This document shows, in pieces, positions 51,825 through 60,540 of a stretch of DNA of 64,000 nt; within the stretch, counting starts at the first letter, position 1, and each line of letters starts with the position of its first letter. The notes under the pieces were generated by a model that was given only the letters and a program-made list of their open reading frames with translations, did not search any database and was not told the DNA's origin. Source of the DNA: Actinomycetales bacterium (GTDB taxonomy: Bacteria; Actinomycetota; Actinomycetes; Actinomycetales; Dermatophilaceae). The position numbers and the translations under genes were made by a program. The stretch covers positions 372,001 to 436,000 of the forward strand of contig JADJVX010000017.1 in NCBI GenBank assembly GCA_016710385.1, given 5' to 3'.

Positions 51825-52499
51825 TCAGGCCGTGAGGCCCAGGTTTTCCATCCGCCGGGTGTGGGCATCGGTGATGCGGGCGAACATCCGCCCTAGTTCG
51901 GCCAGGTCGGCGCCGTGCTCTCCGCCCACGAGCAGTGCGGTGAGCGAGTCGCGTTCGACGCCCACCCGCTGGGCCTGCTGGATGGCCTCCCCCATGATCC
52001 GCCGGGCCCACAGGGCAAGACGGCCGCCGAGCCGGGAGTCGGCGGCGATCGCGGTGCGCACCGTGGTCGAGATGAAACTGGCCTGCCCCTCGTCGCGCAG
52101 CAACTCGACGACGAAGGATCGGTTGCCTGCGTCGAGGTACTGCGCCACCTCGGCATAGAAGTCTCGGGCGATGCCGTCACCGACGTAGGCCTTGACAATC
52201 CCCTCAAGCCAGTCACTGGGGCGGGTGCGCTCGTGGAAGGAGTCGATGGCGTCGACAAACGGGGCCATGGTCTGCACCTGGTCGGCGCCAAGGGACTCCA
52301 AACGCGCCCTGACCTGCTCGAATTGACCGAACACCATCGCGGCCATCCGCGCGACCTCGGACTTGGCCCCGAGGTCGGGAGCCAGCTGTGCGTCACCGGC
52401 CAATGCCCCGAAGCCGCTCAGTTGGGCATAGGACAGAGCCCCCAGCAGGTCGACTACGGCGACGTGGTTGGCGTGGGAGCTCTCCGGCTGCTCGCTCAT
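51825..52499 (-). CDS. Ferritin-like fold protein (MiaE-like)
   Basis: Encodes 224 residues, mostly helical, resembling actinobacterial ferritin-like proteins related to tRNA hydroxylase MiaE. Helices with acidic metal-ligand candidates are SEVARMAAMVFGQFEQVRARLE, SFHERTRPSDWLEG, FYAEVAQYLDAGNRSFVVELLRDEG and RRIMGEAIQQAQRVG. The Glu and His spacing would suit a di-iron centre but I cannot prove all ligands. The ATG at 52499 is the best start. It lies divergent to the RhlE-like helicase, as the corresponding gene does in mycobacteria (Rv3210c, from memory). Confidence 0.78.
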   Translation of the reverse strand: MSEQPESSHANHVAVVDLLGALSYAQLSGFGALAGDAQLAPDLGAKSEVARMAAMVFGQFEQVRARLESLGADQVQTMAPFVDAIDSFHERTRPSDWLEGIVKAYVGDGIARDFYAEVAQYLDAGNRSFVVELLRDEGQASFISTTVRTAIAADSRLGGRLALWARRIMGEAIQQAQRVGVERDSLTALLVGGEHGADLAELGRMFARITDAHTRRMENLGLTA

Positions 52500-52567
52500 A
52501 GGCGCAGCGTAGCCGCGACGACGCACGAGGCGACACGGCGACTCCGGTAGACTCGCTCGGTCAACAG

Positions 52568-54613
52568 GTGCCCGATCGGCCCGAATCGATGACGAACCAG
52601 CGGCGTGGCGCCGCAACCGAAGACCTCCGATCGGCCCATATCGCCGGTGCGTCGAGTGCTCGCTCACCACCACCCGCCACGGCCGGCCCGATCGGAAGTG
52701 ACCCCATCTTCGTGTCCACGACATCCCAGGACCAGTCCGTCGAGACGACTCCGCTGCCCGCAGTCGCACCACCCGCCGCAGTCGAATCACCCGCCGCAGT
52801 CGAATCGATCCACGAGGCTGCTGTCGCAGACGGCGACGAGAGTTCCGTCGCCGCAGCCGCAGAGCCGACTTTTGCCGACTTCGGGGTCCACCCGGACATC
52901 GTCGCGGCGCTTGCCGAGCACGGGATCGTCCACCCCTTCCCTATCCAGGCGATGACCCTCCCGGTCGCCCTGGGCGGCCACGACATCATCGGCCAGGCCA
53001 AGACCGGCACGGGCAAGACACTCGGCTTCGGGGTGCCGATCCTGCAGCGCGTTGTCTCTCCGACCGACGAAGGGTTCACCTCGCTGGTCAAGCCTGGGTT
53101 GCCGCAGGCTCTTGCCGTCGCCCCCACCCGCGAGCTTGCCGTCCAGGTGGCCGGTGACCTCGAGCGGGTGGCCGGCAGGCGGGGGGTTCGTGTGCTGACG
53201 GTCTACGGTGGCCGGGCCTACGAGCCGCAGGTCGAGGCACTCAAGCGTGGCGTCGAGGTCGTCGTCGGCACCCCCGGGCGCCTCATCGATCTGGCCAAGC
53301 AGGGCCATCTCAACCTCTCCCAGGCGCGCACCGTGGTGCTCGACGAGGCCGACGAAATGCTCGACCTCGGCTTCCTCCCCGATGTCGAGACCCTCATGGC
53401 GCTGACTCCGGCCGGGCGCCAGACGATGCTCTTCTCGGCGACCATGCCCGGGGCGATCGTGGCTCTGGCGCGCCGCTACATGACTCAGCCGACCCACATC
53501 CGGGCCATGGGCGACGAGACCGAGAATGCCCACACCGTCAAGGCGATCGAACAACTCATCTATCGCTCGCACGCCATGGACAAGGTCGAGTTGCTCGCCC
53601 GGGTGCTGCAGGCCAAGGACCGGGGCCTCACCCTCATCTTCACCCGCACCAAGCGCGCCGCGGCTCGGGTCGCCGACGACCTCGCCGAGCGCGGGTTCGC
53701 GTCTGCTGCGATCCACGGTGACCTCGGTCAGGGCGCGCGCGAGCAGGCGCTGCGAGCCTTCCGCAACGGCAAGGTCGATGTCCTGGTGGCCACCGACGTC
53801 GCGGCCCGCGGCATCGACGTCGAAAACGTCACCCATGTCGTCAACTACCAGTGCCCCGAAGACGAGAAGACCTATGTCCACCGCATCGGCCGCACCGGCC
53901 GGGCCGGTAACACCGGCATCGCCATCACGCTGGTCGACTGGGAGGACATGCCGCGCTGGTCGCTCATCGACCGGCAGCTCGACCTGGGCATCCCGGAGCC
54001 CGTCGAGACCTACTCCTCCTCCGATCACCTCTACAACGACCTCAACATCCCCACCGACGTGACGGGTTACCTCGCCAAGGCCAAGCAGACCCGAGCCGGC
54101 CTGGATGCCGAAGTCCTGGAAGACCTCGGAGAAACTGGCGGTCGCGGCGGCAAGGGCGGTCGCGCAGGTCACGGTAGCGGCCGTGGCGAGAGCCGATCGG
54201 GCGACCGCAACGGCGCAGACCGCCGTGGCCGGGGCCGTCACGACCGCGACCGAGGTGACAAGCGCGACAAGCACGAAAAGGCGCCGGCTGACGGCAACTC
54301 CACGATGGAAGGCAGCAGCGACAGCGCCGGGCGCCCTCGCCGGCAGCGCAACCGCCGCCGCGTGAGCGGCGCAGCCAGGGCGGCCGAGGGCAGTGCGAGC
54401 AGCGACAGCGCGCCCCGAGCATCGGCCGGCGCGGAGGTCTCCGGGGTCGCCGAGATCACGGCACCATCCGGTATGCCGTCCTCGGGGTCGACGTCACGGC
54501 CGCGACGTCGGCGCCGCGGCCGCTCAGGCGACAGCGCTGGGGGCGGCTTGGTTACCAGCTCTGAGGGCGGCGCTGCGGCGGAGGGCACATCCTCGGACAC
54601 GACCCTTCGCTGA
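52568..54613 (+). CDS. DEAD-box RNA helicase (RhlE-like)
   Basis: Encodes up to 681 residues. After a low-complexity N terminus of about 100 residues, the Q motif and core follow: ADFGVHPDIVAALAEHG, AKTGTGKT (motif I), PTRELAVQV (Ia), DEAD with VLDEADEMLD (II), SATMPG (III), TDVAARGIDVENV (V) and HRIGRTGRAG (VI). The C-terminal 170 residues are basic and Gly/Arg-rich (GGRGGKGGRAGHGSGRG), an RNA-binding tail. The GTG at 52568 is tentative; ATG at 52589 is possible. It likely acts in ribosome assembly or mRNA decay. A composite hairpin follows the stop. Confidence 0.93.
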   Translation: MPDRPESMTNQRRGAATEDLRSAHIAGASSARSPPPATAGPIGSDPIFVSTTSQDQSVETTPLPAVAPPAAVESPAAVESIHEAAVADGDESSVAAAAEPTFADFGVHPDIVAALAEHGIVHPFPIQAMTLPVALGGHDIIGQAKTGTGKTLGFGVPILQRVVSPTDEGFTSLVKPGLPQALAVAPTRELAVQVAGDLERVAGRRGVRVLTVYGGRAYEPQVEALKRGVEVVVGTPGRLIDLAKQGHLNLSQARTVVLDEADEMLDLGFLPDVETLMALTPAGRQTMLFSATMPGAIVALARRYMTQPTHIRAMGDETENAHTVKAIEQLIYRSHAMDKVELLARVLQAKDRGLTLIFTRTKRAAARVADDLAERGFASAAIHGDLGQGAREQALRAFRNGKVDVLVATDVAARGIDVENVTHVVNYQCPEDEKTYVHRIGRTGRAGNTGIAITLVDWEDMPRWSLIDRQLDLGIPEPVETYSSSDHLYNDLNIPTDVTGYLAKAKQTRAGLDAEVLEDLGETGGRGGKGGRAGHGSGRGESRSGDRNGADRRGRGRHDRDRGDKRDKHEKAPADGNSTMEGSSDSAGRPRRQRNRRRVSGAARAAEGSASSDSAPRASAGAEVSGVAEITAPSGMPSSGSTSRPRRRRRGRSGDSAGGGLVTSSEGGAAAEGTSSDTTLR

Positions 54614-54678
54614 CCAGGGTGACGAGGGCTGACCCAGGCTGACTGGCGACCCGACCGGCCGGCATACCGGATCGGAGG

Positions 54679-54719
54679 CCGGATCGACGACCCCGCCATC
54701 GCGGGGGCAGTCGATCCGG
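54679..54719. terminator. Bidirectional terminator between helicase and ParA-like genes
   Basis: Outer arms CCGGATCGAC (54679-54688) and GTCGATCCGG (54710-54719) enclose an inner CCCCGC/GCGGGG stem with a CATC loop. It lies between the convergent helicase (ends 54613) and ParA-like (ends 54727) genes and should end both transcripts. A GGCATACC copy is at 54661. Confidence 0.8.
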
Positions 54720-54726
54720 ACACAGG

Positions 54727-55575
54727 TCAGGCAGTGGGCCAGAACCTCGCGGCCAACCCTTCGGCCACCTGGCGATAGGCCGCCGCGCCCTTGGACCGTT
54801 TGGCCGTCGTGAGGATGGAACGGCCGACCGCGGGGGCCTCCGCGAAGCGGATCGTCTTGGGAATCGGCGGCAGGAGCACTGGCAGGCCGTACCGCTCACC
54901 CACGTCGGCGAGGACCGCCTGGGAGTGCGCCGACCGGCCGTCGAAGAGCGTGGGCAGCACCCCGACGACCTCGAGGTCCTTGTTGAGCAGCCGCTTGACA
55001 TCGCGCACGGTGTCGAGCAGTTGGCCCACCCCGCGGTGGCTGAGCATCTCGCAAGGCATGGGGATGATGAGGCCCTGCGCCGCCGTCAGCGCCGCCAGGG
55101 TGAGCACTCCCAGGCTCGGCGAGCAGTCCAGCAGCACGATGTCGTAGTCGCCCAGGACCGGCTCCAATGCCGTGCGCAAAGCGAACTCCCGCCCGGGGCG
55201 GCCCAGGAGCTGGGCCTCGGCACCGGCCAGGTCGATGACCGAGGGCAGCAGGTGCACGCCCTCGGCGCATTCGATGACGGCGTCGCCGGCCTCGGCCTGG
55301 CCGAGCAGCACCTCGTTGATCGATGTCTCCACGCTGTCGGGGTCGACTCCGAGCGAAAAGGTCAGACACGCCTGGGCGTCGAGGTCGACCAGCAAGACCT
55401 TCTTGCCGAACTCGGCGAAGGCCGCCCCCAGGCTGGCCACCGAGGTCGTCTTGGCCACCCCGCCCTTCTGGTTGGCGACAGCCACGACGACCGCCGCGGC
55501 GCGCCCGCGAGATCCGCGAGATCTCGGTCGCTTCGGGGCCGTTGTGGTCGACCTGCTGCGCGGGGCCGCGCTCAT
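54727..55575 (-). CDS. ParA/Soj family ATPase
   Basis: Encodes 282 residues. A basic N terminus of about 25 residues precedes the deviant Walker A NQKGGVAKTT, then VDLDAQACLTFSLG (motif A'), and LLDCSPSLGVLTLAAL (Walker B). This is the chromosomal Soj-like orphan found in many actinobacteria near rhlE (Rv3213c by memory), not the parAB pair beside the origin; no ParB gene or parS site is seen. The ATG at 55575 overlaps the nuclease gene stop (ATGA), so they are co-expressed. Its cargo is unknown. Confidence 0.92.
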   Translation of the reverse strand: MSAAPRSRSTTTAPKRPRSRGSRGRAAAVVVAVANQKGGVAKTTSVASLGAAFAEFGKKVLLVDLDAQACLTFSLGVDPDSVETSINEVLLGQAEAGDAVIECAEGVHLLPSVIDLAGAEAQLLGRPGREFALRTALEPVLGDYDIVLLDCSPSLGVLTLAALTAAQGLIIPMPCEMLSHRGVGQLLDTVRDVKRLLNKDLEVVGVLPTLFDGRSAHSQAVLADVGERYGLPVLLPPIPKTIRFAEAPAVGRSILTTAKRSKGAAAYRQVAEGLAARFWPTA

Positions 55576-56471
55576 GCCTGCACTCCTTCGTCTCGGTCAG
55601 GGTCGGGCACCGCATCGATGTCGATCGGTGCCTCCAAGGCGGCCCATGAGGCATGCTCCGGACCGACCGCCTGTCCAGGGGGACAGTGGGCACGGTAGTC
55701 GCACCAGCGGCACAAGGGCGACAACCGTGGTGGGAAGCACTCCGCTGCGGTGCCGGACACGGCATACTCCGCATCTGCCTGCCGCAGGTCGGCCGCGATC
55801 GACTCGGCCTCGCGCACCTTCGCCACGAGCGAGTCGTCGGTGTGGGTGTGCGCCACGACGGTGCCGGTCGGGATGTGGTGCAGCTCAACCCGCACGCAGC
55901 GGCGCCGAAACATCTTCCACACCGCTGCGGCATACAGCGCCAGCGGCAACGAGGTGCGGGCGTCCTCGTCGGTGAGGGGGCGCCTGCCGGTCTTGTAGTC
56001 GACGACGACGAGGTCGCCGTTGCGGTCGTCAAGCCGGTCGATGCGCCCGAAGAAGGCGAGCTTGGTGGTCTTGAAGGCGGCCGTGCGTTCGACCCCGACC
56101 GGGGTCTGGCCTGGGTCCACCCCGGCGAGGTATGCCGTGACCTCTTCTCGCACCCGCTCGCGCCACACCTCGCTCTGGCGCTCGTCGCGGAATCCCAGCC
56201 CGATCCAGCCCTCCTGCAGCAGCCGACCGCCGGTCTGCGGGGTGCGCGGGGCCGAGTCCCACCAGTCGCGCAGCGCGTTGTGCGTGCTCACGCCGACCGA
56301 GGTATGGGCGCGCTGCGGCCGGACGGGCGGCCGGGGCCGGTCGAGATAGCCGAATCGATACCGGCGCGGGCAGTCCAGCCAGCTGAGCAGCCTGGACGGA
56401 CTCGCGGCATACAAGGGGGTCGGCATCCCCGGGAAGCTGCCCTGCTCCCCCGCTGTGGGCGCGCGGCTCAC
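55572..56471 (-). CDS. RecB-like PD-(D/E)XK exonuclease with Fe-S cysteines
   Basis: Encodes about 299 residues. The N terminus PSRLLSWLDCPRRYRFGYLDRP carries the first Cys, and CRWCDYRAHCPP near residue 255 carries three more, the four-Cys iron-sulfur arrangement of the RecB/Cas4/AddB nuclease family. Catalytic residues lie in FFGRIDRLD and VVVDYKTGR, with a later helix LPLALYAAAVW. The GTG at 56471 overlaps the PHP gene stop (GTGA). The three genes PHP, nuclease and ParA form one operon. It is not linked to CRISPR, so a DNA-repair role is likely. Confidence 0.9.
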   Translation of the reverse strand: MSRAPTAGEQGSFPGMPTPLYAASPSRLLSWLDCPRRYRFGYLDRPRPPVRPQRAHTSVGVSTHNALRDWWDSAPRTPQTGGRLLQEGWIGLGFRDERQSEVWRERVREEVTAYLAGVDPGQTPVGVERTAAFKTTKLAFFGRIDRLDDRNGDLVVVDYKTGRRPLTDEDARTSLPLALYAAAVWKMFRRRCVRVELHHIPTGTVVAHTHTDDSLVAKVREAESIAADLRQADAEYAVSGTAAECFPPRLSPLCRWCDYRAHCPPGQAVGPEHASWAALEAPIDIDAVPDPDRDEGVQA

Positions 56472-57316
56472 GGGCGCGCGACCGCGCTGCCGGTGCCGAG
56501 CGCCTCGATGGCCGCGAGCGCGTCGGGGTCGGTGCATTCGGCCCCGATGCGCACCGGTTTGCCGGTGCCGTGGTAGTCGCTGGACCCGGTGACGAACACG
56601 CCGGTATGCCGTGCGACCGCCCGCACCGCGCGCCGGGCCGCCGCGTCATGGTCGGGGTGGTCGGCTTCCACCCCGGCCAGACCGAGCGGGGCCAACTCCT
56701 CGACGAGCGCCAGCGTCGGGGCAACTCCGCGGCGAGCCGCCAACGGGTGGGCCAGGACCGGCACTCCGCCGGCTCCCCGCACCAGCGCGACGGCGGCGGC
56801 CGGGTCGGGTGCGTAGTAGCGCACGTAGTAGGGACTGTCATCGGCGAGCCAGCGCCGGAATGCTTCGTCGCGAGTGGGAACGACTCCGGCCGCGACGAGC
56901 GCATCGGCGACATGTGGCCGACCCGGGGTCGCACCGGGGGGCACCTGAGCCGCGACGTGGTCCTGGGTGATCGGTATGCCGTCCGCGGCGAGGAGATCGA
57001 CCATCCGCGTCAGTCGGGTCGCCCGTGAGGAGCGGGCCAGGTCGAGTTCAGCGAGCAGGGCCGAGTCGGCCGGGTCGACAAGATAGCCCAAGAGGTGGAC
57101 CGAACGCCCATCGCGTTCACAGGAGATCTCGACGCCGGGGACGACGGTAATACCGACCGAACCTGCCGCGGTGATCGCGTCGTCCCACCCAGACATGACG
57201 TCATGGTCGGTGAGGGCTACGACGTCAAGGCCGGCAGCAGCCGCAGCTTCGACGAGCGCAGCGGGGGCGTCGGTGCCGTCGCTGCGCGTCGAGTGGGTGT
57301 GCAAGTCGATGCGCAC
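56468..57316 (-). CDS. PHP domain phosphoesterase
   Basis: Encodes 282 residues of the PHP family similar to nucleoside 3',5'-bisphosphate phosphatase/RNase AM. Metal-binding motifs are DLHTHSTRSDGTD at the N terminus, ALTDHDVMSGWDD, PGVEISCE and VLAHP, then TGSSDYHGTG near the end. Such enzymes remove phosphates from pAp or trim 5' ends of RNA. A GTG at 57316 is the start. It opens a three-gene operon with the nuclease and ParA and is divergent from the lipoprotein gene, sharing a gap of about 108 bp. Confidence 0.92.
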   Translation of the reverse strand: MRIDLHTHSTRSDGTDAPAALVEAAAAAGLDVVALTDHDVMSGWDDAITAAGSVGITVVPGVEISCERDGRSVHLLGYLVDPADSALLAELDLARSSRATRLTRMVDLLAADGIPITQDHVAAQVPPGATPGRPHVADALVAAGVVPTRDEAFRRWLADDSPYYVRYYAPDPAAAVALVRGAGGVPVLAHPLAARRGVAPTLALVEELAPLGLAGVEADHPDHDAAARRAVRAVARHTGVFVTGSSDYHGTGKPVRIGAECTDPDALAAIEALGTGSAVARP

Positions 57317-57424
57317 CCGGTCAGCTTAGGCCGCGGTGTCCGAGCGCCCGGTACACTGGCCCCAAGTTGTGGACACGCTGCGGGGGCTTGCGTGCCACGT
57401 CGGGCAACGAGGGGACGCTCCGCC

Positions 57425-58726
57425 ATGACCAGCACGATCCGTCGCCGTGCCCGGTGGGCCGCGGTCGCGGCGCTGCTGGCTGCGGGAGTGACGGCGTGCG
57501 GGAGCATCGGCTACACGACCTACTCCTCCAGCCACCCCGCGACCCCGATCAGGGGCTCAGCAACCGATGGGGCCACCAGCGGAGAACGGTCCATCGGGAC
57601 TGCCACGAGCGGGAACGGGACAGCGAGCTCGGGCAGCACGGGCAGTGCCACCGGCACGACACCCAGCGGGGGTCCCGGAGGAGCTGGCCAGCCCGGAGTG
57701 GCAGGCAGCGGCTCCGGGTCGGCCGGTGGGACACTCAACGGCGGCGGCATCGCAGCTGGTCGCGGTGGTGGTGCAGCGGCCCCCGTTGCGGCGCCATGGA
57801 GCGCCGCTCCGGCGCCGGGCGGCTCGGGGAGCTTCCTCTTCGGCAGCGACAGCGCCTTCGGCCTGTCCGTGGCTCGCGCTCCGGTGGCGGCCAACTCTGC
57901 CGCGACCGTGGCGATCCTCGCCGACGACGTGACTCGGCAGGGCGCCGGCGTGAACTGGCAGCGGTGGAACGTCGCCTTCTACTCGGTGCCCGCCGGCACG
58001 ACCCGGGTATCGGTGCGTTTCGCCGACTGCTTCGCCAGCGGCACAGTGCCCCCGGTGTTCACTGCAGCCATGTCGGCGGTCCCCATTCCTGCCGACGCTC
58101 AGCCAGCGCTCGCCGACGACAGGCACATGGCGATCTACGACGCCGCCACCGACCAGCTCTGGGAGATGTGGCGTGCCGAGAACACCCCCTCCGGGTGGCA
58201 GGCCTGTTGGGGTGGACGGATCGACAACGCCTCGCAGGCTGCCGGGTACTTCTCCGACGGCGGCGGGGCTACCGCCTCCAAGCTGTCCATGGCCGGCACC
58301 ATGATCACCCTGGCCGAAGCCCGCGCCGGCCGGATCAACCACGCGGTCTATCTCGTGGTGCCCACCGTGCGGGCCGACTCGTGGAGCTATCCCGCACAGC
58401 GCACGGACGGCAACTCAACCAATGCCGATGCCGTCATGGAAGGTCAGCGGCTGCGCCTGGACCCGTCCCTCGATGTCGCGAAACTCGGGCTGACTCCGTT
58501 CGGCGCGATGGTCGCCCGCGCCGCCCAGCAGTACGGGTTCATTGTCGTCGACAAGGCAGGCGCGGTCGGTGTCGTGACCGAAAGTGGCCTGCCCACCAAG
58601 GTGCTCACCGGCACTGATCCCTGGCCGGGCCTGCTGCAACTGGGCACCTACGACCAATACCGGCTGCTCGCCGGGTTCCCGTGGAATCGGCTGCAGGCAC
58701 TCCCACCGGATTACGGCCGGCCGTGA
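57425..58726 (+). CDS. Lipoprotein of unknown function
   Basis: Encodes 433 residues. The signal peptide MTSTIRRRARWAAVAALLAA ends in a lipobox VTAC, so the mature protein starts with a lipidated Cys near residue 25. A long Gly/Ser/Thr/Pro linker runs to about residue 135. The rest is a folded domain with several Trp (NWQRWNVAFYSVPAG, DQLWEMWRAENTPSGWQACWGG), an aspartate-histidine DDRHMAIYD, and a basic end. The W-rich repeats look beta-rich, as in carbohydrate- or wall-binding domains, but I cannot name a family. GAGGGGA precedes the ATG at 57425. It is separated by 136 bp from the ESX-like operon. Confidence 0.8.
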   Translation: MTSTIRRRARWAAVAALLAAGVTACGSIGYTTYSSSHPATPIRGSATDGATSGERSIGTATSGNGTASSGSTGSATGTTPSGGPGGAGQPGVAGSGSGSAGGTLNGGGIAAGRGGGAAAPVAAPWSAAPAPGGSGSFLFGSDSAFGLSVARAPVAANSAATVAILADDVTRQGAGVNWQRWNVAFYSVPAGTTRVSVRFADCFASGTVPPVFTAAMSAVPIPADAQPALADDRHMAIYDAATDQLWEMWRAENTPSGWQACWGGRIDNASQAAGYFSDGGGATASKLSMAGTMITLAEARAGRINHAVYLVVPTVRADSWSYPAQRTDGNSTNADAVMEGQRLRLDPSLDVAKLGLTPFGAMVARAAQQYGFIVVDKAGAVGVVTESGLPTKVLTGTDPWPGLLQLGTYDQYRLLAGFPWNRLQALPPDYGRP

Positions 58727-58862
58727 CCGACGGGCGACCCTGACGCCGCCAGTGCTCGGGAACGCGTGAGTATGCCGACTCAGGTGCCAGACCTGGCGGG
58801 GTCACTACGCTGACCGCGTCAGCAGCGCAGGAACGACTGAGTCAGCCAGCAGGAGGGGACTT

Positions 58863-59162
58863 GTGAGGTACACCGCAGCCGTCGACGGCCTGGCCTCGAT
58901 CACGGCGTTCACGGATACCCGCACCAGCACCGAAGCCACCGCACGCACGCTCACGGAAGCTCTTGGCGGTGCCGAGGCGGCCCTGGGCAGTGTCGCAATG
59001 TCCATGGCGGTGAGTTCCGCGGTGGTCGCCCTGCTGGGCGATCTGCGCACGGCATACGGGGCCATGGGGTCCTTGGAGCGGCGGGTGACCGACGCCGGAG
59101 CCAACTATCGCGCTGCCGAGGACGCTGCGGTGGCACAGTACGGGGCCATTCATGCCTCGTGA
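58863..59162 (+). CDS. Small helical-hairpin (WXG100-like) protein
   Basis: Encodes 99 residues with a helix-turn-helix-like hairpin layout and no signal peptide, the size of WXG100/ESX substrates. It has no W-x-G in the middle (the turn is near GGAEAALG), but carries Y-R-A-A-E at 82-86, matching the Y-x-x-x-[D/E] secretion signal of type VII substrates. GGAGG is six to seven bases before the GTG. Its end overlaps the next gene by 11 bp, so both are translated together. It is probably the partner of the larger WXG protein. Confidence 0.7.
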   Translation: MRYTAAVDGLASITAFTDTRTSTEATARTLTEALGGAEAALGSVAMSMAVSSAVVALLGDLRTAYGAMGSLERRVTDAGANYRAAEDAAVAQYGAIHAS

Positions 59163-60531
59163 GGAGGGCGGTGGCGGGGGCGGGCTCGCGCTGTTCACCC
59201 CTCCGTTGGGAGATCCCTTCGCGATCCGATCCCTGGCAACAACGCTGGCTGGCGGCGCCGACTCGGTGGGCGACTCTGCCGTGGCGGTCCGTCGCCAGGC
59301 CGACCGCGTCGTATCTGAGAACTCGTGGACCGGTGAGGCGGCCAGCGGGTTCACGACGTCGACCGATCTGCTCACGACCGGTCTGAGCTCGCTGGAGGCC
59401 CCGACACACGACGTCGCGAGCGCGTGCCGCGGTTTTGCCGACGCCCTCGACCAGGCGCAACGGCGCATCTCGGCGGCGGCGCTTCGCTACGAGTCGGCCA
59501 AGAGCGCCTCCGACGCCCTCGTCGCCCAGGTCAACGCAGACCCAGACCGCACCCCGGTGGAGGTGGCCGCCGCCCAGAAGACCATCGACGGGTACTCCCG
59601 TGAGATGCGGGGCGCAGTCGATGACGCAGGCTTGGCCTGGAGCGGCTACCACGAAGCCGAACAGTCCTATTCCGCGCAGATCACCAGTGCGGTCATCCCG
59701 CTGCAGACGGTGCCCTCGTTGGAGGAGCTGCTGCGCCTGTTGGGCGACATTAATGAATACACCGATGCCTTCGACAGCATCTGGGAGCTGGCCTGGTCCT
59801 ACGCGAGCGTCCGCAACCTCGCGGCCGTCATCCGCGGCGGCAGCGAACCCATCCAGACCCTGGAGGGGCTCTTAGCCGCCGTCCGATCCGGTGCGCAAGA
59901 GTCGCCCGCGGCGGTGGCCGCTGCCACCAGCGAGCTGTCGGCGATGCAAGGCGAGATCGCAGCATTGCGGGCGCTGCAAGCCCGCGGGAGCATCTCAGCG
60001 GCCGAGCTGTCCCGCCTCACCGATCTGGAGAGGCGGCTCCCGAGCGCCCTGGCGCGAGTGGAGGCCGCGGTTGGCGGGGCCGAGAGTTTCTCCCGGTGGA
60101 GCAAGATCCTCGGAGGAGCCAGCAAGGTGCTCACCGGGATCGCGGTCCTCGGCGACGTGATGACCCTCATCGACCCGCCGCACGAGGGCGGTTGGGGGGT
60201 CGTCGACAGGGTTGCCGCTGGGGGCAACCTCGTCGGCCTGGGTATCGGGGCGGTCGCAGCGACCTCCTGGGGTGGTGCGTTGCTAGCCGGCACCGCGATC
60301 CCCGTCGTCGGTCAGGTGCTGGTTGTCGGCACCGGCCTCTATCTCGCCGGCAGCTGGCTCTACGACAACTGGGAACCCTTCCACGACGTCGTCGACTCCG
60401 CCGTGTCGGGCGTGGTTGACGCAGCCCAGGCGACCGGTGAGTTCCTCAGCGACACCGGCGAGGCGATCGGCGAGGGGTTCGGGGATGCTGCCGAGGCCGT
60501 TGGGGACTTCCTCGGCGGATTGTTCGACTAG
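59152..60531 (+). CDS. Large WXG-domain protein with glycine-zipper-like C terminus
   Basis: Encodes 459 residues without a signal peptide. Residues 20-175 form long helices, with W59-T-G61 (SWTGEAA) at the usual hairpin turn and Y-H-E-A-E at 166-170 as a type VII secretion-like signal. The middle part (NINEYTDAFDSIWELAWSY region, AAVRSGAQ, LSAMQGEIAALRAL) is a coiled-coil type. The C-terminal 110 residues hold glycine-zipper-like hydrophobic helices (GNLVGLGIGAVAATSWGG, VVGTGLYLAGSWLY) followed by an acidic amphipathic end. This layout fits LXG/WXG effectors. No catalytic motif is visible and no immunity gene is certain. Confidence 0.75.
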   Translation: MPREEGGGGGGLALFTPPLGDPFAIRSLATTLAGGADSVGDSAVAVRRQADRVVSENSWTGEAASGFTTSTDLLTTGLSSLEAPTHDVASACRGFADALDQAQRRISAAALRYESAKSASDALVAQVNADPDRTPVEVAAAQKTIDGYSREMRGAVDDAGLAWSGYHEAEQSYSAQITSAVIPLQTVPSLEELLRLLGDINEYTDAFDSIWELAWSYASVRNLAAVIRGGSEPIQTLEGLLAAVRSGAQESPAAVAAATSELSAMQGEIAALRALQARGSISAAELSRLTDLERRLPSALARVEAAVGGAESFSRWSKILGGASKVLTGIAVLGDVMTLIDPPHEGGWGVVDRVAAGGNLVGLGIGAVAATSWGGALLAGTAIPVVGQVLVVGTGLYLAGSWLYDNWEPFHDVVDSAVSGVVDAAQATGEFLSDTGEAIGEGFGDAAEAVGDFLGGLFD

Positions 60532-60540
60532 GAGATCGTG

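Noticed and set aside
54727..55575. ParA-like gene considered as part of an origin or plasmid partition locus
   Set aside because: No ParB gene, parS-like sites, dnaA or rep gene is nearby.
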